From Nymphaea colorata (Eukaryota; Streptophyta; Magnoliopsida; Nymphaeales; Nymphaeaceae): a stretch of DNA of 64,000 nucleotides. The notes beneath the pieces were generated by a model. The model searched no databases and was not told the origin of the DNA. It saw only the letters and a list, made by a program, of their open reading frames with translations. Position numbers and translations under genes: made by a program. The stretch covers positions 31,035,706 through 31,099,705 of the forward strand of contig NC_045139.1 in NCBI RefSeq assembly GCF_008831285.2, written 5' to 3'. This document shows positions 44,480 through 56,374 of this stretch, one piece after another. How positions within the stretch are numbered: the first letter of the stretch is position 1; each line of letters opens with the position of its first letter.

Positions 44480-47334
44480 CCACCTCGTTCCCCTCACCCA
44501 CTCTCTTGCTCATATATCTCTCCTCCCGTCGCGTTGGGGCTCGTTCTCTCACCGTCACGACCTGTCTCTCCCGCTCTCAGGTAAGCCTCTCTCTCTCTCT
44601 CTCTTTCTCTCTCTCACGATCGGCCATGGCCGACGCCCTTGCTGTGGACCGGTCATGGCCTTCTGAGCACAGAAAGAGGCTGCCCACGGCGGCTTCTTGA
44701 CTTTCCCAGCACAGAGGCGGCTGCTATCGGGTTTTCTCATCGCAGCCTACACCGAGCCCCATAGGGTTTTCTTATCGCAGTCTCTCCCGGGTTTCCTCCT
44801 TCTTCCTTCTGGTTGCGAGGGAAGAGAGAGAGAGAGAGAGAGAGTCTTTTTGCCCCTCCCCCCCCCCCCCCCTTTCCCGGTTACACCGAATGCTTTTCTC
44901 ATTGCATGATGCGTCCCTCTCTTCGTCTCCCTGCGTGCTGTGCTGCTCTCTCTCTCTCTCTCTGTAATGGCATGAGAATTAGTGGCTGAGTGGTATTCCA
45001 AAACCAGCGTTGTGTTATTGCTGGTGTTGAAATTGGAGATTATGTAAACTGTGTTGGGTCTTCCCCTTTGCTTGAGGAGAAACCCATCCGAAAATGGGTA
45101 AGCTAAGATGGCTTCAGGCTCTGCCGACTTTTTGTCTGTACTATAACTGGTGCTTTTAGCAAGAGAATCCCATCTGAAAATGGGCAGGAGGGTCTATAGA
45201 ATCTCCTTTTTTGGCCTACTTCTTTCTAGATTAAGATGTTTGAACTTCTTCAGCACTGATGGTCCGGTTCCTTCTGAGTAATTGTTCGTGGACTTATTGT
45301 TTCTCTGGAGTTTGTCAATTCTTGTGCCTCTTACCGTTTTACCAGAATCTGGTTATTCTGGTTCACGAGAGTCTGGTATTTTGTTCTTTGTTTTACATTG
45401 AAAATCCCAATATTAGTTTAAATTCCAATATCTGACCTATGGTTGTAGTTGATGGATCAGTGTTGTGATGATCGGCTCTCTTGCAATTTCATGGAACAAG
45501 AGAACAGTTCTATTTGTACTTGCTATATTGGTTCATTATTGGCGTTCAATCTGTAACAAAGAGGATAATCAAGTAGGTTGTAGGTGGAGAATGGGTTCCT
45601 TTTATCTTTGGGTGCTTGGGCAGTATTCCAGTCAACTCCTAATGCAGTTTTTAGTCAGCATAAATACTTTACTAAAGTTATGAGATTCTTTCCACTTGAA
45701 TGACCACCACTTCCTATCATATAAAACGAGAAACAAGAAAAAACTGTAGAAAGAGTATCTTACATCTTGGGAGATCAGTCACATCTTGGGAGATCAGTTA
45801 CATACGGTAAATTTTTCTATTCCAAAGTGAGGATCAAAGTCGAATAAGATATGGTGAGCAAATGGCTATGCCAGTTTCTTATGATGGTTTAGAAGGGTTA
45901 AATGAGTTCAAAATATCATCAACAAGCTATTGAATTGGTAAACATTTCCAATTAACATGTCCTGTACAAGCATTAGCAATCTCTTTTTCTTCTCTAGCTC
46001 AAATTTCATCTCAAACAAACTTAAGGTCCATATCATACAGTGGTCATGCACATACTTTTGAGTTTTGAGCCTATGTTTTTTTTTTTTTTTCTGGGTGAGG
46101 GGTGGTGAGGTTGAGGGGGAAGAGAAAGAGAAAGGGGTTTGGCGGGGGAGGGGGAGTCCTTTACGTAGACAACTAATAATTCATTAGCTAGATAAACTTG
46201 GATGATAAGTGGTTGCAAAATCTATTCTGGAAGGCCTTTTGGAAGAGGAGTTGCACTGCTTCTCATGCGTTGAGCTGGTGCTTTGGCACACAAAATCCTG
46301 GCACAAATGTATTCGTGAAGGAGGCCAGAATTCCCTTTTGCTTATATTGGTTAACAAGAATATCTAGAATAATTATATCATTTTTATGTAGACAAATTTG
46401 GGGCAGAAAATTGTAGGGGGAGATAACATTCATAAGGTTGTGGCTAACTTTAGAAATATTTTGTCTACTGAATAAATATTGCACTCCTTTTATAAACTTA
46501 TACTTTTGTGCACTCTGTCCATATTTAGTTTCTTCTACTAGTAACTCTGTTGTTGCTTATGTTGATGTATTTACACATGCAACCATGATTCATGGTCATT
46601 CATCAGCTAGAGCGCCCATTTTCTTCTACATGACTATGAGACTGCTGGTGGTGAAGAAATTGAAGAGAGAATGAATTGATTGTGTATATGGATGGTTTGA
46701 ATGAATAGTTTTTCATTTCCAATTAACACAACCGTGATCACATAATTAAACAACTGCCTTGAAGAAAAATTTAAACTTCGTTAAGAGCTTATTAATAACC
46801 GCATGGACGAAACAGTTTGTTGTAATTTTTGTTAGATATGCAGATTTCAGTGCTCTTCTATTGATGATCACTTGAGTACTTGTTAAATTAGTTGTTCTTT
46901 TAGTTGATATTATTTTAATCTTTGTTTTTCCAGTTTTAGTTGTTCGTTTATGAATGTTAGTATTGTGCAACAATGAGGGTTTCGTTTTTTTTATATTGAT
47001 TGTGCAATTGAATTAGGAGTAGAAGGTATTTTTAGGACAGGTGATTTGTAAAAAATAAATTTGTGCATAGAAAGTATTGCTAGGCGAGGTCGATTTAGAG
47101 ATGATCTCATGTCTCTTGAGTTGCTTTCAGTATGATCTTGTGATTGTGGATATAACTTGTTTTATCTTGCACTTCATTTTGGTTTGCTTGTGTATTTGTG
47201 GATGGGGGATGATTAATATGAGTTCAATTTATCCTTTATATTTTTTTTTACTTGTATGCTTGTTAATCCACCTCCCCTCATGATAGGTTCAAGCCCTTGC
47301 TTCGCCTCATTGCATTTAACAACATTTGAGTGAG
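44480..47334 (+). promoter_or_regulatory. Probable NRPB6 promoter, leader exon and 5' UTR intron
   Basis: A CT-rich leader ends in a strong donor, CTCTCAG|GTAAGC (exon end 44580). A possible acceptor ATGATAG|GTTC lies at 47286, about 50 bp before the NRPB6 ATG. A leader intron of about 2.7 kb is therefore plausible, and the absence of any gene between fits this. The interval contains GA (44824-44844) and poly-C (44857-44872) tracts and a 19-bp tandem duplication (45762-45799). The intron borders are inferred. Confidence 0.4.
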
Positions 47335-50300
47335 ATGGCGGATGATGACTACAATGAGATGGACATGGGGTAACTTTATTTGTTTATTTGTGATTCTTTA
47401 TACCCAAGGGTTGATTCATTTGTCTAATCTTCCTGTCAGCTATTGTGAGATTTTGTCGCATGCTGTTTTCTTTGTTTTCTCCCTACTTGTGGTTTCTGAA
47501 ACTTTTCTAGGGCATGTTTCAAAACTTGTTTGGTTGTAGTATGGTTCTCATTGTTAGAAGATTTTCCAGCTTCGGTTGGTGCTTCTATGAAACACGCCTG
47601 AAATTTGGCTTTGCTTAATAATTGACTTGCATATTGGTTGAACCGGATATTTCATGTTCCTTCCTGAATGATAACAATTTTTTTCCATATCCTTTCCTTC
47701 AACACATTGATGAAGGTTTTGTTATCTATTTGGATGGTACTTATTGATTGTTTACATGAATTGTTTTGAATAACTTGCTTAAAGGAAAAGATATTCAACT
47801 GTATTGGTTTAGCCTAGTTGAACTTTTCACCTGCATAAGAGGAAATATCGATGGCCAATGCATATTAATCTGTTTGAGGTTTTGGTGGCAAAGTTGAAGT
47901 TTCCTTGTTCTTTCTTATATGTATGCTAAATCAGTTGTGGGTGTTTTACCTGCTCAGTTCTTGCATCTTCGCTCTTCCTCATTGGGGGGATACCTCATCA
48001 TAAGAAACACCCATTTTAAAGTAGCACTGTCCTTCATCATTTGGGTGGATGATTAGGGATTGTCTTGGGAATCTGTGGCTTTTTATGTTGGAAGCATTTT
48101 TAGAAAAAGCTTTGGAACCAGATAAAACACAAGGTCGATTGGCTCTTTTCCCCCTTTTGGGTGGTATGATATTCTCTGTTGTCTTCATCTGAGAAGATTG
48201 CTCTTGTAGATATGATATGATAACTAAAGAAACAGTCTTCTAATGCTAGAGGCCATTGTGATAATGTAGCATCACAAGGTATGAGATAAACCAAAAGTTT
48301 CAACTTAAAGGACTAAAGGATACCTCCTCTTTCCAGTTTATGTTCTGCTCTTTTCTTTCCCTATTGTGAGGATTTAACAGATGAATTCGGGAAATGAAGT
48401 GAATGTCTTCTGCTACCTTTATTTCCGTTTCTGGATTCTTATTATTCTAGAGGGCTAAATATAGCTTCCAGAAGCACCTTCTTAAGGTAGGAAGCTTGCT
48501 TTCCTTGTTTTGCACCTGGAAGATGACAAATTTTCTTCTCCAAAGAGGTTAGCTCTGTATATCATAGTCACAGTGATTGATATTTCTGAGATTCTGAAAA
48601 TATCATGTTACCATTGGCCTCTTTTAGCCAGCCAATGATATCACAATATTATTACCTCTTAAAGACAAATAGTGGGAAGTCGATGAATTTTGAATGCTGG
48701 TGTCAGTTTTGCTTGTGCCGGGCAATGCCTTCATTGCACATATGACATATAGCAACTTTTAGTTGTTTGAGTATTTGTTTTGGTAATTGGAATGACTTTT
48801 AGGTTGCGGTTGCATGATACCCTAAAAAAGTTATTTTGTAAAATCAGTTTTTATAAAAATTAGTTTTTTAATCAGTTATTTGTAACTGGTTTGTGTGTTT
48901 GGCCGACACATCCAAAAATGGCATTCTGTGAAAAACCTTTGGAGGTGGGGGATTATTCACCCCTTTCGAAAATACCGTTTTGTCAAAAATCGGTTTTTTC
49001 ACAAACCTAGATTTGATTGTCACCCAAACATGTCTTAAAGGGTGCCTTGCCTCCAAATGCTGTTTCAAGGTGTTATCCGAACATAGGTGTTTAGGTTGAT
49101 TGTGCGTCTAGTTATGATATTCTCTTTTCTATTCTTAAAAGGTATCTCTTTCTCAATTAGGGAGGCCATTTTATTTAGGAATTTTCTTTAATCTTATTAT
49201 GATGTGTGTTTGCCTGTTTGGTCTCCTCCAAAGATTAATGACATGGATAAAATTTTTAGGCAAAAATTTCGAGAATATGAATGGAAAAAAGATGTTTTTT
49301 AATTTTATTTTAGTAATTTCATTTTACTGGTCAAGTTATGATATAAGAAAGGAACTTAATTACTTAGTTTTGCAACTTTATAGTTTATTTTCATGTGCAT
49401 AGTCTGCTGCCCATTGGTAATGACCGAGAATACAACAAAAATTCTATGTGTTAATAGTATCCTAAATTCTAGTATTATCTTCATAATGTTTTGATATTCT
49501 TGCAAGTTGTTTGAAAAAGGATTCATCTTTTCGGTAATTGTTAAACTTTCTATTGATTTTCTATTCTCTTTAAGAAAGCCTTGTTGAGAATTTGTTGAGA
49601 TTATTTTGCCTTTTGTTTCCTTTCTTCTCCAATGGATTTCTAGTGTCTTGTTTAATTCTTTCATAGTTCTTAGTTTATTGTCTCTCCTTCTTACAATGTT
49701 ATTCTCACTCCTTGTGGTCTTCCTGGCTCTCAATTCTTTCGTCTTAGAACATACCATCTTGTACTATAATGCATTGTAATTGTTTCTTTACCAATTCTAC
49801 TTCTAATTCTACTCGTTTTCATGTGTTTTTTTAATCTCTTTCAGCTTGCAAAATGAGGTTTCTTCATCGTCGCTTAGCTTTGGGTTTCAATTATTGCATC
49901 TAAAGTTATTTGAATTCTTAGACGGTAGGAAATTTTATGAGCCTCGGTTAGTTTTTTAATTAGTTATATGCCTTGTATTAATGATGCTTTGAAAAGGTAG
50001 AAATATCTGTTTTGGCCTGCATGCATGATGTAGGTGCAGTCAACAGGGTAATCCATGGTCAAATTTGTTCCTTTTTCCATGATCTCTCTCTCTCTCTCTC
50101 TCTCGCATCTGGACGAGTAACTTAAATGTGTGTCAGTTGCTTCCCTTTTCTTAGTCCTTGAATGACTTTTGTTTGCCATTCTTTATAATTGCACTTATTG
50201 TTCAATTGTGATTACTTGATTGGATAGTGTGTTCTATTGTGGCATTACCTAAAAGAGCATCAAGGCGTCAACAAAATGTCTGAACATAAAATTTCTTTCT

Positions 50301-51411
50301 AATTTTATTTTTTTCTTCATTACAGTTTTTTGTAGAATAATTTCAGCAAAACGTTAGATGCATGATATCACTGTAGTTTACATTGTCGTATGCATCTTTG
50401 ACTTTGTTTAGTGTTTGCAAGGGCAAGTCTGCAACTTGTTTATGTCTTTACATTTTATTTCTTAACCACACATTTTTCAGGTATGAGGAAGAGCCTCCTG
50501 AGCCTGAGATTGAGGTACTGAGAACCTTGTTATCTTCTCCTAGCTTACTATGATTGATTTAAATGAGCCAGATAAATCATTTATTATATTACACAGGAAG
50601 GGGCAGAAGAGGAAGTTGAGAATGCTGAGGAGATTCCAGATGCTTATGTTGGAACAGAAACAGAAACAAAAGAAGAGGAACCGGTTGAGCGGCCTCGGAA
50701 GACCTCAAAGTACATGACCAAGTATGAGCGTGCTAGGATATTGGGCACACGTGCTCTGCAAATCAGGTGTGTGTTTATCTTGTAGTAACTTGTCCAAGAA
50801 ATTGTTTCTGTTAAACATTGATCTTGTGGCCATACATTTGTCATGCAGCATGAATGCACCCGTCATGGTAGAGTTAAATGGTGAAACAGATCCACTGGAG
50901 GTATGTAAAGCCAGTAGTTAATCTGCATTTAAAGTGTTCAGAGGCTTTTGATGCATTGTCATGTACTTTAAAATAAAAAACAACTATTTAGGTGACATTA
51001 CTATAGCCGCCTCAACTGGAGCAAATATTTGTCATGCTAATTCTTGGAGGACATACTATTTCTGTTGCGTTCATTGGATGTGATATCTCAACAACTGAGT
51101 TGCTATCATCAGTCAAAATCACTTCAAAAATTTGCCTAAATCAAGTGCTGAACTGCTGTTTTTTTTCCCTCATGTGTACTATGTGAAGATTGCTATGAAG
51201 GAGCTTCGAGAGCGCAAGATACCGTTTACTATTCGGCGCTACCTGCCTGATGGAAGGTTCGTTTCTAGATTGCCACACCTCTCCGTTTGTGTCAGGTTTA
51301 TTTCATCCATGTTGTTGATTAACTTGGAAAGAATTTGGCAGTTACGAGGACTGGGGAGTTGATGAGCTGATTGTCGAAGACACATGGAGACGGCAGGTGG
51401 GAGGTGTTTAA
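47335..51411 (+). CDS. NRPB6: RNA polymerase II/IV/V (and common) subunit 6
   Basis: Six exons, 47335-47369, 50481-50514, 50597-50766, 50849-50900, 51189-51256 and 51342-51411, join in frame to 142 residues, the expected length. The protein starts [20 protein letters not shown], has an acidic first third (to about residue 60), and then the highly conserved RPB6/omega fold: [67 protein letters not shown], ending near VGGV. RPB6 stabilises the largest subunit and the clamp of RNA polymerases I, II and III, and in plants also Pol IV and V. It is nuclear. Exon 1 codes for only about 12 residues and is separated from exon 2 by a 3.1 kb intron that carries a MITE. This looks like an intact single functional copy. 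Confidence 0.96.
48807..49089. mobile_element. MITE-like insertion in NRPB6 intron 1, 9-bp target duplication
   Basis: An exact 9 bp direct repeat TTTAGGTTG (48798-48806 and 49090-49098) flanks a 283 bp segment. The termini are weakly inverted (CGGTTGCATGATACCC on the left; CACCTATGTTCGGATAACAC as the reverse complement of the right). The interior is rich in AAAAATC/GATTTT words with fold-back potential. A 9 bp duplication suggests a Mutator-like MITE, but the terminal repeat is too weak to be sure. Confidence 0.6.
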
Positions 51412-54299
51412 AATTGCTTTTGTCGAAGACCAGTGCAGTTTTTTGGTTGTATTAGAAACATGAAAAATGTTTGAATGGGAACAGTAAATTTGACATTTAG
51501 ACCCTTTTCGTGTTTCCTTGGACCTTATTATGGGGACTATCTTCTTCTTCCTAAGGAGAAGGGCAATTCTGCTGCATACTGGGAGTCTGGGTCCCATCTG
51601 CTGTTGAATTATGTCTTTGTACTTGTGTATGTCTTGTGCGGTAATGTTCCCCTGGTTTTCTTTAGTAAGATCAAGTAGATCAGACAAAACAATGCTCATG
51701 AAGATCTCTTTTGTCATGAAAGTTTCTCAGTGAACATAGATACACAGAATACATCATATTAGATTAATTTTGTGACGTAAATGATTATCCTCTTGTTAAC
51801 TTTCTTTTTCAAGTTAGTAGACTTTCTTTTACCGATTGGATCAATCTCAATTTTTGTGTAAAGCACCAGAAGTTGTATTTACGTTTGCAGTGGTATTATA
51901 AACGCTGCTAGCTACTTAACGTTGTGTACCTTTGTCCTCTTTCGAGCGATCATCGAAACAAAGATTTGTTTGATTAATTAAGAAACGGTCATTTATAACT
52001 TCATCCAGCGCAGCAGTGTCCATTCAAGAGAATGATGGGTATTCTGTGGGCGGGCAGTATAATTGTAAACAAAGAGAAAAAGATCTCCGTTATGTACTTC
52101 ACAGTTGCGGCCAAAAGCAAGCCAAAGTGGTTCTTGCTTCTTCAGGGAAAAGGATCTGATCTGCCTTTAATCTTTGGTCTCGGGCGACCAGCCGACGCAT
52201 AATACATAACGTATTTTACGGCCAAGCCAAAAACATGCAAGCTCCTAACGAAAAAGTTTCGTAGTGTTTTCAGGAAAATGGGCGAAGAAGTCGTCTTTTT
52301 AACACTTGGTTTCTTCCAACGAAGCTGCCCATGATCTTATGCATGTGGTATGGCATTTTTTGCTACGTTTATTCGCTTCAAACTATATGCACCGAAGCAT
52401 CTAACTACCAACAGTTGTCACTGTAATGCACATCTAAGTCTGGGTGTCCAGAAGGGAACCCCACTGTCCGGGTAAGAGGTTCAAGCCCCCTTCCTTCCCC
52501 TTTTTCTCGGTCCAGAACTGCATTAGGGCTTAGGTGAACGTATGGTTATTCCCTTCTTCTCGAGAGGGCATTTAGTAATCAGAACCTTCTGTGTTTCATG
52601 AATCTGTAACAATGGTTGGGACATTTTATGGGTCTCCCAAAGGTACACACCTCGAAGCACAATTGTATGATCCATTGCAATGTTCAAAATTACCTTTGAA
52701 ATCTTGACAGTTCATTAGGATGCCAAGCATATACTAAAACTTATTACATTGCATATGCTTGTTGTGGAAAGCAGAGATGTGCCCACGGTGTCTCTCCATA
52801 ATTCACAATTCTCCACTTTCTAGGATTAAAGTCGTCAAGTTGAAGGAAGTCTAGATGTCAACTACTAGAAAAACCAAGGAAATGAGAACAGTCGTCTAAT
52901 GGGCATATCAAAGTAGGATTTGGTAAACATGCACCTCTAGGTAAGCTTAGGTACTTTCCTTCATAATCTGGAAAAAATGGTAAAAGATGTGCCCATTTAC
53001 AAGATTCCGCCTGCTTACTACTTTGGCCTCAGATCATATCCCACATTCTATGAACTAATCAGGTTGGGTAGCCAAAGTGGATCTAGTCGCTTATGAGATC
53101 TAGATATGATTATGGTGACCTGGATAATAGGTCCAGATTCTGCTATATCAATTCCTAGCAGAACCTGATTATTGGATGTCTCCTTAAATCTGATATCCGC
53201 AAGTCATAATACTTATGTCCAATCCAACTAAAATTTATTTACACCCCTAGTTTTTGAGAACATAAGAGTGTAGATGAATTATGGAGCTTGCACAGAGAAG
53301 GCAGACAGCTTGGTCCCAACTTCAGGTTTGTTTAGAACACTAGATTCTAACACATTAAATTGGACTGCCTGGGTGGGGGCAGGCATCGCTAGCTGGCCCT
53401 TGTCGTTTAGGTGCTTTGTCAAATCTGGGTTCTAGGGAGTGTGGCCCTGACTTCGCTTGGAAGCTCATGAGAATAAAATGAAAAGTTATAATTACCAATT
53501 GCACAAATATTTTGGGTGAGAAAAAGGCTGATCGCACCACCCGAGTGATGGCCAATGCTTTCTTCTTCCTCTCATCCTCTTGAGGTTAGTCTGAGTTATA
53601 CACTTGTTTGCTTGCAAACTTCTTCCCATGTTGATTGAATAGTTGCGCTCATTGCACTGAGAAGTGATTTTTTCTAGTGGCGCTAATATAGAAGAAAATA
53701 TGTTGGAAGACATGGCCTAGGCTTTGAATTATTTACCACTTATGCTCATTTAATGAAATTGATAAATTCTTGAAAGCGGTAACAGATATTGCGCACAAAA
53801 AAAACAGATGACCGGTTGAACAATGGGATGATTTGTAGTTTCCAGAGTCACGATACCCTGGTTACTTCATTGTGGTAGATAGTGTGAGTACCATGAATGG
53901 ACATAATGATCGTAGGCAAAGAAAGTAGGGCGCTTATCATCATGGTCATCGCTGTTTGTCCTGTTGGTACAAGAACAGTTTTTACTCTCTCTCACTAAGA
54001 ACTTAGTTTGGTGGGTTTTCTAAGGTGATTCTTTTGTAAGATGGTCATGAGTTTAAACTTCAATATGAATTTAGTTAGCTGAAAGTTCTTGGAGATCAAG
54101 GAAAAGTTTTTCATATAGCAGAGAGAGGTTTCTTTTTTACTGATAAAGTAGATCGCTTTTACTATGACAAAGGCAAGAAAGCAAAGCGTTTTCAAGCTGT
54201 TTCATGGAAATGGAGACCTGGTCAACCGAGCTCCAAAGCCACCAACATTTTTTTTTTCTGCACCAAGGCTTTTGGGACTAGATCGTGGAGCTTGGCGTC
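51412..54299. other. Spacer between NRPB6 and the BIG BROTHER-like gene
   Basis: It begins with the NRPB6 3' flank. TTTACACCCCTAG at about 53239-53251 looks like the right end of a hAT-like element, but I could not find its left partner. No gene or RNA gene is supported. Confidence 0.45.
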
Positions 54300-55123
54300 A
54301 GCTGGATTCGTTCAGTTTACCACCTCGTTGATTAAATTCCACGCAGTAGAGCCGTTGGAAAATGTCGAGTCTTTCTCCTTTTTTCTCATTTTGCAGTATC
54401 GCCGACGGTGGTTTTTGTTCATTTCTGTTCACACGACGAGGGTATAATTCTTCCGCCTTTTGTCTTCTTCTGTTTTTCCTCTTTGCTTTTTTCACTTGTA
54501 AGTAAATTTACCTGAGATGGAAGATTGACTTTGATCACTCGTAATTCTGCAGGTAAAGGCATTTAGGGTTCTTGGCCTCTCTCTCTTTGTGTTTCTCTCC
54601 CTCTCTGCTTCTCTGTCTCTGTATGTTCTTTCTTCTTTTGAGTAACTTGGAATCCCTTTTGCATGTCGTACTGCGTCCATCGGAAACATTAGTGTTAGAA
54701 TTACGTGCTTTGTTGCTGGAGTGCAGCGAATGCGATCCCCAGAATTGAAATTTGACAGAAAAGAATTTTCCGTTTTTGGGGGTCGCTCGAGCGTGATCCT
54801 TTGCAGAAATGGTTTCTCTTTTTTTGATTTTTCGCGTTCTTAGGCTGAATTTCGAAGGCCTAAGCCCTTAGCGTAATTGCTTTAGGACTAGTTCTGAGTG
54901 ACCTAGTGGTGCAAGGGACGAGCTTCTTGTGATCTAGGGGTTCTGAAAACCTGTATCTCTGTTGTTATGGGTTTTCTTTTTTCTTCTTTTTTGGACAAGG
55001 AATGTGTAGTGGTTTTTTGGAAAAATTATGGGGTTTGTGATTCTCTAAGCTTAGTTTGGTTGGATTTTTTTCTCAGGTAATCCGTGACGCTGCAAGAGAA
55101 GCTCATTGAGAAGAAAATTCGAG
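54300..55123 (+). promoter_or_regulatory. Probable 5' UTR and leader intron of the BIG BROTHER-like gene
   Basis: A CT-rich leader ends at a strong donor (CACTT|GTAAGT, intron from 54498) or alternatively CTGCAG|GTAAAG at 54552. The acceptor TTTCTCAG lies at 55076, 47 bp before the ATG. The leader intron would be about 0.5-0.6 kb. These borders are inferred from splice-site strength only. Confidence 0.45.
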
Positions 55124-56338
55124 ATGCAGAGTGGTCAGGAAGTGAAAGTTCATTATGTGAGATCGGGCTTGCCCCTCAGAATTGAGGAGCATTTTGACGG
55201 AGATGAACATCTTGATGATTTTATTCTTGCCCAGGCTCTTCAGGATCAGGTGTCCAAATTATCCCTTTCCGTGCTAGTTCTTTCTTTCGCATTCAAGTTT
55301 GATGCGTTGGCTTTTTCATTTTCTTACACATTTCTTTCTTCATCTTCACTGTCACTATTAATTGTTACAATTCATTGGCATCTATTGTCCGTGCGTGTAA
55401 AGTTGCTTTATGAATTGAGAAAATTTCTGTAGTTAAACTGTAGTTGCTGTTCGTTTTTTCTCAAGAGTAACTTTAAAGGACTGGCTACCTGAAAAGACCA
55501 TATCAATATAAATTGTCCAGTGACATCTCAAGAGAAAATGAAATTGTGAATCTTCGTTTCACGTAATAATGCATGTTAGTTCATTTGTTTACACAAATGT
55601 GCATATCTTTTTAAAGGTATTTTGAAGCAATCTCCATTTCTGAAACACTTGAGGATCCTTAACTGGGAATTCTTAAATGGTTGGTAATGCAGTCACATTT
55701 TTTGCTCTCTCTCCTGTTATATTTCTCCAAAGATAATGAGTGAGTTGTTTTCTTCTCCTAGCTTTGATGGAGTTATTTTCTCATTGCTTGAATTCTTGCT
55801 CATCCTGGTTATTATATCTTTTTTTTTTTTTTTTGGGTAGGAAACTTATTACAAGTCATTTGAAACAAGCTGTGGAGATCAAGTAGGTTCTTCAAGTACT
55901 GGTCCTAATGGTACTCACCATCAAAGTGGTGATGAGAGAAGGATTTTGACTGTAAAAAAGGATGTGGATGAAGAAAGTGTTAAGCGTCAATTTGCGATTG
56001 ATGAAGCATTGGCTATTGCTTTGCAAGAGATGGAGAACCTAGCAATTGAATCTTCGTCCAATAGAACTGCTAGAAGTGAAGTAAGGGAAAATCCTCCAGG
56101 TGTGCATTTAATGTTATCATAATTTTGGTTTTTCTAGTGCATGAGCGCTACCTTTTTGTCTGGGTTGTTTTAGCAGAATCCAGACTAGAGTGCTCCACAT
56201 CTGAAATAGAAACATAATCCACGTAACACTTATTCAAAATTCCTTAAGATTTATTTTTAATCTAGTGGTCAGCATTTCATGAATAAAACTCCAATCTGTT
56301 CAGATGCACATAAAAGTCTCTCTCTCTCTCTCTCTCTG

Positions 56339-56374
<36 letters not shown>

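Noticed and set aside
44190-44700. Open frames over the CT-rich leader upstream of NRPB6
   Set aside because: Low-complexity Ser/Leu/Pro reading of a CT-rich 5' leader.
52440-52500. tRNA-like GAGGTTCAAGCCCC box
   Set aside because: Resembles a T-loop, but no cloverleaf with D-arm, anticodon arm and acceptor stem could be drawn around it.
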